Positions 25,980 to 33,751 of a stretch of 64,000 nucleotides of DNA are shown in pieces. A program made the position numbers and the translations under genes. The DNA is from an uncultured Desulfobacteraceae bacterium (GTDB lineage: Bacteria; Desulfobacterota; Desulfobacteria; Desulfobacterales; Desulfatirhabdiaceae): positions 44,589-108,588 of the forward strand of contig CAJBLH010000081.1 in assembly GCA_903953895.1 (NCBI GenBank), written 5' to 3'. How positions within the stretch are numbered: position 1 is the stretch's first letter; each line of letters begins with the position of its first letter. The notes under the pieces were generated by a model. It saw only the letters and a program-made list of their open reading frames with translations, was not told where the DNA came from and ran no database searches.

Positions 25980-27314
25980 TTATTTAAACGGCGAAAAGCC
26001 CCTGCTGAATTTCTTTAAGCCGCCCTTGTTGATTTTTTTCATCATTTTCATGACATGGTCATAATTTTTCAACAATTGATTGACATCCTGAACCGTCGTG
26101 CCACTGCCGCAAGCTATGCGTTTTCTCCGGCTGCCATTGATAATCCCGTGTTTGTGACGCTCCTGCGGGGTCATGGAATTGATAATGGCCACCACCCGGC
26201 CCAGTTCCTTTTCATCTACCTGCAGATCCTTCAGATGCTTGTTTTGACTGACACCCGGAATCATGTTGATGAGATCAGTCAAAGATCCCATTTTTCGGAT
26301 CTGAATCATCTGATCTCGAAAATCCTCAAGGGTAAACTGGTTTTTTCGAAGCTTTTTTTCCAGTTCGATTGCCTGTTTTTCATCCACCACGGATTGCGCT
26401 TTCTCAATCATGGTCAGGACATCGCCCATACCCAGAATTCTGGATGCCATCCGGTCTGGATGAAAGACCTCAAAATCATTGAGTTTTTCACCAACACCAA
26501 CAAATTTGATGGGTTTGTCGATAACCGACTTGATAGAGATCGCAGCCCCGCCCCGGGCATCCCCGTCCATTTTGGTAAGAATCACGCCGCTGATATTCAG
26601 GGTGTCGTTAAAAGCCGTGGCAATGTTGACGGCATCCTGGCCAGTCATGGCGTCGGCCACCAACAAGATATCCGATGGTTTCAGGCGGTCTCGAATGCGG
26701 ACCAGTTCCTGCATCAGGTCCGCATCGATGTGCAACCGACCTGCAGTGTCCAGGATAAGCGTATCCAAGCCTTCGCGCTGCGCCTGGTTTCTGGCTTCCA
26801 CGCAGATATCCACCGGATCCATATCCGGCGTAGAAGGATACACCGGTATCGAGAGCTGTTCGCCCAGTTTTTTGAGCTGATCGATGGCCGCCGGACGATA
26901 GACGTCGGCAGGAACCAGATAAGGTTTTTTTCCTTTTTTTCTTAAAAATATTGAAAGTTTTCCAGCAGTTGTGGTTTTTCCGGAACCCTGAAGGCCGATC
27001 AGCATGATGGAAACCGGCCTGTCGCCCGACAGATTCAGGTCCTCCTGCCGGGAGCCCATCAACCGGGTCAGTTCTTCGTTGACAATCTTTATGACCTGCT
27101 GGCCGGGCGTCAGGCTGGACATGACCTCCTGGCCCAATGCCCGTTCCTTGATATCGGCGACGAATTTTTTCACCACTTTATAGTGGACATCGGCCTCAAG
27201 AAGCGCCAGTCGCACTTCTTTCAATCCATCCTGAATATTTTTTTCAGACAGCTTTCCATGACCCTTGAGCTGTTTAAAAACGGCATTCAGTTTGTCGCTG
27301 AGCGTGTCAAACAT
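25980..27314 (-). CDS. ffh: Signal recognition particle GTPase Ffh (SRP54)
   Basis: A 444-aa GTPase that with 4.5S RNA binds hydrophobic signal sequences and delivers nascent chains to FtsY at the membrane. The N and G domains show G-L-Q-G-S-G-K-T-T-T, D-T-A-G-R and T-K-M-D-G-D-A-R-G-G. The methionine-rich M domain carries the RNA-binding S-R-R-K-R-I-A-C-G-S-G-T. The start is taken at 27314 (M-F-D-T-L-S-D-K-L), the normal family beginning; a GTG nine bases upstream is the alternative. It is the first gene of the ten-gene run ending at rsmI. Confidence 0.97.
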   Translation of the reverse strand: MFDTLSDKLNAVFKQLKGHGKLSEKNIQDGLKEVRLALLEADVHYKVVKKFVADIKERALGQEVMSSLTPGQQVIKIVNEELTRLMGSRQEDLNLSGDRPVSIMLIGLQGSGKTTTAGKLSIFLRKKGKKPYLVPADVYRPAAIDQLKKLGEQLSIPVYPSTPDMDPVDICVEARNQAQREGLDTLILDTAGRLHIDADLMQELVRIRDRLKPSDILLVADAMTGQDAVNIATAFNDTLNISGVILTKMDGDARGGAAISIKSVIDKPIKFVGVGEKLNDFEVFHPDRMASRILGMGDVLTMIEKAQSVVDEKQAIELEKKLRKNQFTLEDFRDQMIQIRKMGSLTDLINMIPGVSQNKHLKDLQVDEKELGRVVAIINSMTPQERHKHGIINGSRRKRIACGSGTTVQDVNQLLKNYDHVMKMMKKINKGGLKKFSRGFSPFK

Positions 27315-27346
27315 AAAAATCACCTAATGGCGTTACTAAATCCTTG

Positions 27347-27375
27347 AAAATAATATGGAAGAAATGGTATGTCAA
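27347..27375 (-). promoter_or_regulatory. Candidate promoter of the ffh operon
   Basis: On the minus strand, TTGACA (27370-27375) and TATTTT (27347-27352) are separated by exactly 17 bases. The position, 33 bases before the ffh start in the divergent ffh-rlmN gap, is right for a housekeeping sigma-70-type promoter driving the translation operon. Confidence 0.6.
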
Positions 27376-27405
27376 GAAAATTATCTTTTTTCATGAAAGG
27401 ATGCC

Positions 27406-28449
27406 ATGAGTACATCCACACCAACGGACATTAAAAACCTGAGCAAGGAACAACTGGGAGCCTGGCTGGCGGCAAACGGCATCAAACCCTACCGTGCCGG
27501 TCAGATTTTTAAATGGGTATTTTCCCACCAAGTGGATCAGTTTAACAGCATGACAGACCTGGGTCAAGAACTGCGAGAAAAACTTGCCGCCCATTTCGTC
27601 ATTTCCCGTCTGGAAACCGAAAAAATCGCGACATCCCAAGACGGTTCCCAGAAATACCTTTTCAAGCTGGCGGACGGCAACCATATCGAGACCGTTCTGA
27701 TCCCAGAAAAAAAACATGTTACCCTGTGCATATCCTGTCAGGTCGGGTGCGCCATGGGATGCGGATTCTGCCTGACGGCAGCCGGCGGGTTTATTCGAAA
27801 CCTGACGGCGGGTGAAATCGTTTCCCAGGTTCGGGATATCAAAAAACATATCAGCGCACAGCCGCTGTCCAATATCGTCCTGATGGGAATGGGAGAGCCG
27901 CTTGCCAATTATGACAATGTAATCCAGGCGATTCGGATTCTGACGGACAGGGATTTCGGGCTGGAATTCTCGACCCGCAGAGTGACCCTATCGACAGCCG
28001 GGCTGGTTCCGGAGCTACTGCAACTTGGAAAAGATGTCTCTGTCAACCTGGCCATATCGCTTAATGCAACAGACAATGAAACCCGGACCCGGCTGATGCC
28101 CATCAACCGGAAATATCCTCTGGAAGCGCTTCTGGAAGCCTGCCGGCAGTATCCCCTGCCACCCAGAAAGCGCATTACGTTTGAATACATTTTGATCCAG
28201 GGAATCAACGATTCCCCGGAAGACGCCTTGCGGCTGTCGAAACTGCTGCGACCCATCAAGGCCAAAATCAATCTGATTCCCTTCAATGAACATTCGAGCA
28301 GTCTCTTTCAAAGGCCTGATGAAAAAACCATTCTGGCATTTCAGGACTTACTGGTTCAGCACAACTATACGGCCATTGTCCGAAACAGCAAAGGCCGGGA
28401 TATTTCCGCTGCCTGCGGGCAGTTAAGGGCAACCCATGAAAATACTTGA
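27406..28449 (+). CDS. rlmN: 23S rRNA (adenine2503-C2)-methyltransferase (dual-specificity RlmN)
   Basis: A 347-aa radical SAM enzyme methylating A2503 of 23S rRNA and A37 of some tRNAs. The [4Fe-4S] motif C-A-M-G-C-G-F-C (C-x3-C-x2-C) is at about 117-124, preceded by S-C-Q-V-G. The M-G-M-G-E-P-L block and the C-terminal catalytic cysteine in S-A-A-C-G-Q-L are present, so the enzyme should be active. AAGGAT precedes the ATG. The next gene overlaps its stop by 14 bases. Confidence 0.97.
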   Translation: MSTSTPTDIKNLSKEQLGAWLAANGIKPYRAGQIFKWVFSHQVDQFNSMTDLGQELREKLAAHFVISRLETEKIATSQDGSQKYLFKLADGNHIETVLIPEKKHVTLCISCQVGCAMGCGFCLTAAGGFIRNLTAGEIVSQVRDIKKHISAQPLSNIVLMGMGEPLANYDNVIQAIRILTDRDFGLEFSTRRVTLSTAGLVPELLQLGKDVSVNLAISLNATDNETRTRLMPINRKYPLEALLEACRQYPLPPRKRITFEYILIQGINDSPEDALRLSKLLRPIKAKINLIPFNEHSSSLFQRPDEKTILAFQDLLVQHNYTAIVRNSKGRDISAACGQLRATHENT

Positions 28450-29053
28450 AATCGAGATCAAGTTTTATATTGCAGACATCGACGCCACTCGCAACCGCAT
28501 CCGTTCTCTCGGAGCTGCATGGCAGGGCCGCGGTTTTGAATCCAACATCCGGTTTGACGATGACACGATGCGACTGACCCGTGAAAAAAAACTGCTCCGG
28601 CTCCGTCAGGACAGCCGTTGCCGGCTGACCGTAAAAACACCACCGAATGATACGGACAGTGGATTTAAGATATTCAGGGAGCTGGAAGTGGATGTTTGCG
28701 ATTCTGAAACGATGATCGCCATACTGGCCGAGCTGGGCTATTTTCCCCGGCAGGTATATGAAAAACAGCGGGAAACTTATCTTTTTAAACAAGTAGAGCT
28801 GTGTCTGGACACACTGCCATATGGGCATTTTCTGGAAATCGAGGGAGAAAAAGACAATATCCGGAGTGCGGTTGAAGCACTGGATTTAAACTGGGAAAAA
28901 CGAATCACCACCAATTATCTTTCTCTGTTTGACATACTCCGAAAGCAGTTGAATCTGCCGTTTGAAGATGTCACTTTTGAGAACTTCAAGAAAGTGCAGA
29001 TAGACGAATCCCGTATCCGCAAAATTCTGGGCGAGGCTATCCTGCTCGGTTGA
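28436..29053 (+). CDS. CYTH-domain protein (class IV adenylate cyclase / triphosphatase family)
   Basis: A 205-aa protein starting with the CYTH signature E-I-E-I-K-F (E-x-E-x-K, residues 5-10). The other tunnel residues are visible: R-L-R-Q near 61, K-T-P near 73, R-E-L-E-V-D near 86 and an acidic E-I-E-G-E close to 142. CYTH enzymes bind triphosphates with metal; members annotated as class IV cyclases make cAMP, while others hydrolyse thiamine triphosphate or inorganic triphosphate. Sequence alone does not decide. It overlaps rlmN by 14 bases and is convergent with queD, whose stop lies 5 bases away. Confidence 0.85.
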   Translation: MKILEIEIKFYIADIDATRNRIRSLGAAWQGRGFESNIRFDDDTMRLTREKKLLRLRQDSRCRLTVKTPPNDTDSGFKIFRELEVDVCDSETMIAILAELGYFPRQVYEKQRETYLFKQVELCLDTLPYGHFLEIEGEKDNIRSAVEALDLNWEKRITTNYLSLFDILRKQLNLPFEDVTFENFKKVQIDESRIRKILGEAILLG

Positions 29054-29058
29054 AATTT

Positions 29059-29442
29059 TTATGATCCGTCCGGATAATAGGTTGCGCAGGCATTGTGTGA
29101 TTCCCATGTGGTAACACTGTAAAGATATGCCGTCGATGAATGAAAAACATGCTGAAGCTCACGCGCGATAAAAAGCGCGATATTTTCGGAAGATGCGGGA
29201 AAATGGTCGCCAAACGCGTCTAATTCATTTAAAAAACAGTGATCCAACTTCTCGGCGATGCGTTTGACCTCCTGCTTGATTTCTCCGAAATCCAACAACA
29301 CGCCGGCATCGTTCAGTTCTTTTCCCCGTATGCAAACATCGACCTTCCAGTTATGACCATGAAGGTTTTCGCATTTCTTATCCACCATTTTAAGTTGATG
29401 CGCTGCTGCAAAATGCGTAACGACTTTGAGTTCAAACATCAT
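29059..29442 (-). CDS. queD: 6-carboxy-5,6,7,8-tetrahydropterin synthase
   Basis: A 127-aa zinc enzyme of queuosine biosynthesis converting dihydroneopterin triphosphate to 6-carboxytetrahydropterin. The family residues are clear: T-H-F-A-A-A-H (9-15) gives one zinc histidine, C-E-N-L-H-G-H-N-W (24-32) the catalytic cysteine and two more zinc histidines, and D-H-C-F-L-N and P-A-S-S-E-N-I complete the site. It starts 21 bases after dnaJ and is probably cotranscribed with it. No other que gene is in the window. Confidence 0.93.
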   Translation of the reverse strand: MMFELKVVTHFAAAHQLKMVDKKCENLHGHNWKVDVCIRGKELNDAGVLLDFGEIKQEVKRIAEKLDHCFLNELDAFGDHFPASSENIALFIARELQHVFHSSTAYLYSVTTWESHNACATYYPDGS

Positions 29443-29463
29443 CTCTCCTTCTCTGAACCGGGA

Positions 29464-30573
29464 CTACCTTCCGGCAGATCCCCCTTTTAACATATTTTTC
29501 AGTTTATTTGAAAACTTGCCGGACTCCAGTTTTTTAAATTCCCGAAGCAGCTCTTCCTGTTTTTTGCTGAGATTGGTCGGCGTTTTAATATCGACCTGAA
29601 TGACCTGATCGCCACGTCTTCCGTTTCTTAAAGAAGGAATGCCTTCTCCGGGAAAACGAAACAACTCCCCGGGCTGCGTTCCTTTTGGAATTTTCAGAAC
29701 TTGCTCGCCTTTCAATGTCGGAACGGTGATTTCATCTCCGAGTGCAGCCTGAATAAATGAAATGGGTATTGAGCAGATCACATCCACATTGTTTCTCTGA
29801 AAAAAATCGTGAGGTTCGACGTGAATAAAGACATAGAGATCCCCGGGAGGACCATTAAAGGAACCGGCTTCACCCTCGCCGGTCAGTCTGAGGCGGGACC
29901 CGGTATCCACACCGCCCGGAATTTTTACAGAGACTTTTTTGCGAATCAGAATCTTGCCGGCGCCGTTGCATTCCGAACAGGGATTAGTAATGATCTGTCC
30001 TTGGCCCCGACAGGAGGGACAGGTCGTTCTGACCGTAAAAAAACCCTGACTCCGAGAAACTTGACCGGTTCCCTGACAGTGCCGGCAGTTTTCCGGATAT
30101 GTTCCCGGCTTGCAAGCGCTGCCTTCACACTGCGGACAGGTTGCCGTCTTTTCAAGGTCAATTTCAGTTTCAGTTCCGAATGCGGCTTTCATAAAACTGA
30201 GACGCATGTCGTAGCGAAGATCGGAACCTCTCTGTGTACGGCTCTGGGATCGATTGGCCCCTGAAAATCCGAAAAGGTCTTCAAAAATCCCCCCAAAATT
30301 TGAAAATATATCTTCAAATCCGCGAAATCCGGAAAATCCAGCGCCCTCAAGGCCTTGGTGACCATATTGGTCATAAATCTGTCGTTTTTGAGGGTCCTGG
30401 AGCACTTCATACGCTTCGGCGGCTTCTTTGAACTTTTCTTCTGCAGCCTTGTTGCCGGGGTTTTTATCCGGATGATACTTGATGGCCTGTTTTCGATAAG
30501 CTGATTTCAGATCGCTCTCTGTGGCATCCCGACTGACGCCTAAAATTTCGTAATAATCCCTTTTGATGGTCAT
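29464..30573 (-). CDS. dnaJ: Chaperone protein DnaJ
   Basis: A 369-aa type I J-protein that stimulates DnaK. The J domain (about 4-70) contains H-P-D at 35-37; a Gly/Phe-rich linker follows; four C-x2-C-x-G-x-G-type zinc repeats occupy about 140-210 (C-P-Q-C-E-G, C-R-H-C-Q-G, C-P-S-C-R-G, C-S-E-C-N-G), with some loosening in the first. The C-terminal peptide-binding domains follow. No dnaK or grpE is in the window. A perfect 18-bp palindrome lies 20 bases upstream of the start. Confidence 0.97.
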   Translation of the reverse strand: MTIKRDYYEILGVSRDATESDLKSAYRKQAIKYHPDKNPGNKAAEEKFKEAAEAYEVLQDPQKRQIYDQYGHQGLEGAGFSGFRGFEDIFSNFGGIFEDLFGFSGANRSQSRTQRGSDLRYDMRLSFMKAAFGTETEIDLEKTATCPQCEGSACKPGTYPENCRHCQGTGQVSRSQGFFTVRTTCPSCRGQGQIITNPCSECNGAGKILIRKKVSVKIPGGVDTGSRLRLTGEGEAGSFNGPPGDLYVFIHVEPHDFFQRNNVDVICSIPISFIQAALGDEITVPTLKGEQVLKIPKGTQPGELFRFPGEGIPSLRNGRRGDQVIQVDIKTPTNLSKKQEELLREFKKLESGKFSNKLKNMLKGGSAGR

Positions 30574-30592
30574 GGAGTATCCTGATGGTAAT

Positions 30593-30610
30593 CAATCAGA
30601 TATCTGATTG
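30593..30610. promoter_or_regulatory. Perfect 18-bp palindrome just upstream of dnaJ
   Basis: CAATCAGAT and its exact reverse complement ATCTGATTG abut, ending 20 bases before the dnaJ ATG. This could be an operator half-site pair or a short 5' leader hairpin. It is not a CIRCE element (TTAGCACTC-N9-GAGTGCTAA). Confidence 0.4.
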
Positions 30611-30622
30611 GAAAATAAAAAC

Positions 30623-30731
30623 GATAGGTTGCAAGATAAATATTCTGGGTGCGTTATCGATTGGAGATGTATAAGAAAAGTACTATCCCCTCCCTGCTGC
30701 CTTCGCAAAAACCATTATCTTGAAAACTATG
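30623..30731. mobile_element. MITE-like element, copy C (about 109 bp)
   Basis: Termini are inverted repeats: GATAGGTTGCAAGATAA at the left against CATAGTTTTCAAGATAA (reverse complement of the right end). The core GGGTGCGTTATCGATTGGAG followed by tatcccctccctgctgcctt matches copy B, with about 29 bp identical around it. It lies between nadB and dnaJ, both transcribed leftwards. Confidence 0.7.
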
Positions 30732-30774
30732 CATAATCTAATACCGCCTAAGTCTAATGCAATATTGGGTATTG

Positions 30775-32412
30775 TCAACCCACGAAAGGCCGTCGGATTA
30801 CGGTATCTTTTTTCCAGCGCTCATCATCCCGACGGGGGTACTCGATATTGTAGTGCAACCCTCTGCTTTCTTTTCGGTGCATGGCGCATGTGATGATCAA
30901 CTCGGCAACCATGGCAATATTTCGCAGCTCTACCAGATCGGCGGAAACCTTAAAGTCCCAATAATATTCCTGAATTTCATTTTGAATGATTTCGATGCGA
31001 CGCCTTGCCCGGTTCAGCCGCTTGTCCGAGCGAACGATACCCACATAGTTCCACATAAAACGGCGAATCTCATCCCAGTTTTGAGTGACCATGATCAGTT
31101 CATCGCCATGCGTCGTGCCGACCTCATCCCAGCCGGGCGTATCGGGCGTTGCCCTGAAATCCATGGTCTGAATATCCATTACCGCCTGTTCCGCTGCAGA
31201 ATGCGCATACACCAGCGCCTCGATCAGAGAATTGCTGGCAAGACGGTTGGCCCCGTGGAGCCCCGTACAGGCGGTCTCACCAATGGCATACAGCCTGTGA
31301 ATATCCGTGCGGCCGCACATATCCGTGGAAACGCCGCCGCACATGTAATGAGCGGCCGGCACCACCGGAATGGGCCCGGCTGTCATATCCAGACCGAAAC
31401 TCAGGCATTTCTGATAAAGATTGGGAAACCGCGTTTTGATAAATTCCGGCTTTTTATGCGAAATATCGAGGTAAACCGAATCATCTCCGCTTTTTTTCAA
31501 CTCAGTGTCTATGGCCCGGGCCACGACATCTCTACAGGCCAGATCTTTTTGCGGATCATATCTTTCCATGAAAGCATGTCCGGAGCTGTCTATCAGAACG
31601 CCCCCCTCCCCTCTGACAGCTTCGGAAATCAGAAAATTCTTGGCATCCGGATGATATAGACAGGTGGGATGAAACTGAACGAATTCCAGGTTGGCGACGG
31701 TAGCGCCTGCCCGGTACCCCATGGCAATACCATCGCCTGTTGCGATGTCGGGATTACTGGTGTACAGGTAGACTTTTCCGGCCCCGCCGGTTGCCAAAAG
31801 CGTTATATTGGCTTCAAAGGTATGTACCTGCTGGGTGAACCGATCCAGAACAAACGCCCCGCAACAGAAGGCTTCATGGGTTGTGGTCACCAGTCCGCGT
31901 TTCATCCGCGTAGAACAGGTAATCAAGTCTATGGCGATATGATTTTCAATCACACGGATTCGTTCGTGCTCCCGGACATGCGCGACCAGAACTTTTTCCA
32001 GTTCCAGTCCGGTCATATCCTGGGCATGAACAATCCGTTTCTGGGAATGCCCACCTTCACGGCCTAGATCGAAATTCAGCGGCCCGTGAGATCGCTGCTC
32101 TTCCTTCAGATTGAATTTGACCCCCAGGTCGATGAGTTCGCGAATCCGGTCCGGACCGGACTTAACCACTTTTTCAACAACTTCCTGGTTGCAGAGGCCA
32201 TCTCCGGAAGCCAGGGTATCCTGAATATGCAGGTCAAAAGAATCGACTTGGCTGAAAACGGAAGCAATTCCCCCTTGCGCCTGCGTGGTATTGCTGTCCA
32301 TGATGCCTTTTTTGGTTATCAACACCACTTCCCCGAAATCGGCAGCCTTCAGCGCGAATGTCAATCCTGCCACACCACTGCCAATCACCAAAAAATCGGT
32401 TTGAATTTTCAC
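30775..32412 (-). CDS. nadB: L-aspartate oxidase
   Basis: A 545-aa FAD enzyme that oxidises aspartate to iminoaspartate for NAD synthesis. The FAD loop is G-S-G-V-A-G-L-T (12-19), and the succinate dehydrogenase/fumarate reductase flavoprotein fold is shown by T-Q-A-Q-G-G-I-A (44-51), the H-S-Q-K-R-I-V-H block, M-C-G-G-V-S-T-D and G-L-H-G-A-N-R-L-A-S-N-S-L-I-E-A. In anaerobes, fumarate can serve as electron acceptor. It starts 25 bases after the SH3-domain gene and is likely cotranscribed with it. nadA and nadC are not in the window. Confidence 0.96.
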   Translation of the reverse strand: MKIQTDFLVIGSGVAGLTFALKAADFGEVVLITKKGIMDSNTTQAQGGIASVFSQVDSFDLHIQDTLASGDGLCNQEVVEKVVKSGPDRIRELIDLGVKFNLKEEQRSHGPLNFDLGREGGHSQKRIVHAQDMTGLELEKVLVAHVREHERIRVIENHIAIDLITCSTRMKRGLVTTTHEAFCCGAFVLDRFTQQVHTFEANITLLATGGAGKVYLYTSNPDIATGDGIAMGYRAGATVANLEFVQFHPTCLYHPDAKNFLISEAVRGEGGVLIDSSGHAFMERYDPQKDLACRDVVARAIDTELKKSGDDSVYLDISHKKPEFIKTRFPNLYQKCLSFGLDMTAGPIPVVPAAHYMCGGVSTDMCGRTDIHRLYAIGETACTGLHGANRLASNSLIEALVYAHSAAEQAVMDIQTMDFRATPDTPGWDEVGTTHGDELIMVTQNWDEIRRFMWNYVGIVRSDKRLNRARRRIEIIQNEIQEYYWDFKVSADLVELRNIAMVAELIITCAMHRKESRGLHYNIEYPRRDDERWKKDTVIRRPFVG

Positions 32413-32437
32413 GAGAATACCTTTTGTTGCTATTTCA

Positions 32438-33088
32438 TCAACGAATCAGAGAATAAGAACGTTTCCTTTTGGCAATCAGCCCGATCAGGAAACCTGCCAG
32501 CAACACACCGCTGCCTGCCAGAAACCATTTAAAATTCTGGTCGAAACTGGCTTTTCCAACCTCAGCTTCGAGCGTTTCGAGTTTTTTACCCTGATCGGCA
32601 AATTTGATCAGCGCCTCTTCATAATCAGCTCTGAGTTTGACAACTTCCTGAGAATCCTTTTTCAATGTCTGATAACTGTCGTTCAGCGATTGAAACTGCT
32701 TGGCGCAATTCTGCTGGTCCGCTGCAAGCTTCTCGTTTTCTTCCTTCAGCCGGTGGCAATCCGCCTGGGGGGCTGCTGACTGTGAAAGCAGATCGGCATA
32801 TTTTTTTTCAAGCACCTTGAGCGCAACGGAACTGGGCATCTGTGTTGACAAAAAACGGCTGAGAACCCATCCTTCCTTGTCGTCTGAAAGCTTGATTTTT
32901 GTCCATTCATCTCCAAACTGTAAAACATTCACCTGGTCTCCCGAGGTCAGGATGCTGACAATTTTCTTGTCATTCCCCGGTTCTTTACGCACTGTAAGTC
33001 TGATATTCTCTGAGACATAAACGGTTTCGGCCCATGAGGTCGCAGCCGCCAATAACATCCAGCATCCGATCACAATCAAACGTTTCAT
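32438..33088 (-). CDS. SH3-domain envelope protein (TIGR04211-like)
   Basis: A 216-aa protein with a signal peptide (residues 1-20, ending S-W-A), a bacterial SH3 domain (about 24-85, with V-R-K-E-P-G and G-D-E-W-T-K-I), a long coiled coil (about 95-180, rich in Glu, Lys and Gln) and a C-terminal membrane helix (about 188-208) followed by basic K-R-K-R. This is the layout of the TIGR04211 family, thought to bind or survey peptidoglycan from the inner membrane; no precise role is known. It is divergent from the DUF1178 gene, with a candidate promoter in between. Confidence 0.85.
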   Translation of the reverse strand: MKRLIVIGCWMLLAAATSWAETVYVSENIRLTVRKEPGNDKKIVSILTSGDQVNVLQFGDEWTKIKLSDDKEGWVLSRFLSTQMPSSVALKVLEKKYADLLSQSAAPQADCHRLKEENEKLAADQQNCAKQFQSLNDSYQTLKKDSQEVVKLRADYEEALIKFADQGKKLETLEAEVGKASFDQNFKWFLAGSGVLLAGFLIGLIAKRKRSYSLIR

Positions 33089-33153
33089 GGATAGCGATCT
33101 CCAAAGTTGGGGTTGCCCTGATCAGCACCAGGGTTTGCTCTGCACAATTCGTT

Positions 33154-33183
33154 ATTTTGGGTTGAATTCCCTTGTTCTGTCAA
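33154..33183 (-). promoter_or_regulatory. Candidate promoter of the SH3-domain gene and nadB
   Basis: On the minus strand, TTGACA (33178-33183) and CAAAAT (33154-33159) are 18 bases apart in the divergent gap before the SH3-domain gene. The -35 box is perfect; the -10 matches 4 of 6. Confidence 0.45.
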
Positions 33184-33293
33184 TAATTTCTTTTCAAATC
33201 AACATAGCTGTGGTACTTTTCACAACATAAAATAAGAGATCATCCGCATCCGTTCCGATGCCATTCATTCTGATACTGCTTGGGTGACAGGCA

Positions 33294-33704
33294 ATGATTG
33301 TTTTTGATTTAGTATGCATACAGGGCCACAAATTTGAAGGCTGGTTTAATAACGGGAATGCCTTCGAAGAACAGAAAGTCGGAGGATTGTTAACCTGTCC
33401 GGTTTGCAATGCCGATGATATTTCGAAAATTCCAACAGCTTTTTCTATTAAATCTCCTCATTCGGAAAATTCACCTGCCATTCCGCAGAAAGAGCTTGCC
33501 AAACTCGAAAAAACATTCGCTGCATTCATTGAAAATAATTTCGATAACGTGGGTTCCCGTTTTGCCACAGAAGCCTTGAAAATCCATTACGGCATCAGCG
33601 AACCCCGGAACATCAGAGGAACCAGCACGCAGGAAGAAGAAAAGACGCTTAAAGCAGAAGGCATTGAATTTATCAAGATCCCCGTTGTTTCAGATGACGG
33701 ATGA
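33294..33704 (+). CDS. DUF1178 family protein
   Basis: A 136-aa soluble protein of unknown function. It begins M-I-V-F-D-L-V-C-I-Q-G-H-K-F-E-G-W-F (1-18), the family hallmark, and has a C-P-V-C pair at 38-41 that with Cys8 and His12 could form a zinc-ribbon-like site. The C-terminal half shows F-A-T-E-A-L-K-I-H-Y-G and the R-N-I-R-G-T block typical of the family. It stands alone on the plus strand, convergent with the radical SAM gene, whose stop is 15 bases away. Confidence 0.88.
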   Translation: MIVFDLVCIQGHKFEGWFNNGNAFEEQKVGGLLTCPVCNADDISKIPTAFSIKSPHSENSPAIPQKELAKLEKTFAAFIENNFDNVGSRFATEALKIHYGISEPRNIRGTSTQEEEKTLKAEGIEFIKIPVVSDDG

Positions 33705-33751
33705 CAGATGGCGGAACAATCAACCGCATCGTTCGTCATGCGTCATCCGTC
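33696..33751. terminator. Large inverted repeat at the convergent gene ends
   Basis: GACGGATGAC (33696-33705) pairs perfectly with GTCATCCGTC (33742-33751), and an inner GATGGCGG/CCGCATC pairing can extend the stem. It overlaps the DUF1178 stop and the radical SAM gene end (stop at 33720). There is no T tract, so whether it terminates either transcript is uncertain. Confidence 0.45.

Noticed and set aside
30593..30610. CIRCE (HrcA) operator before dnaJ
   Set aside because: The palindrome sequence differs completely from TTAGCACTC-N9-GAGTGCTAA and has no spacer.
30757..31659. 300-aa plus-strand frame
   Set aside because: Antisense shadow of nadB.
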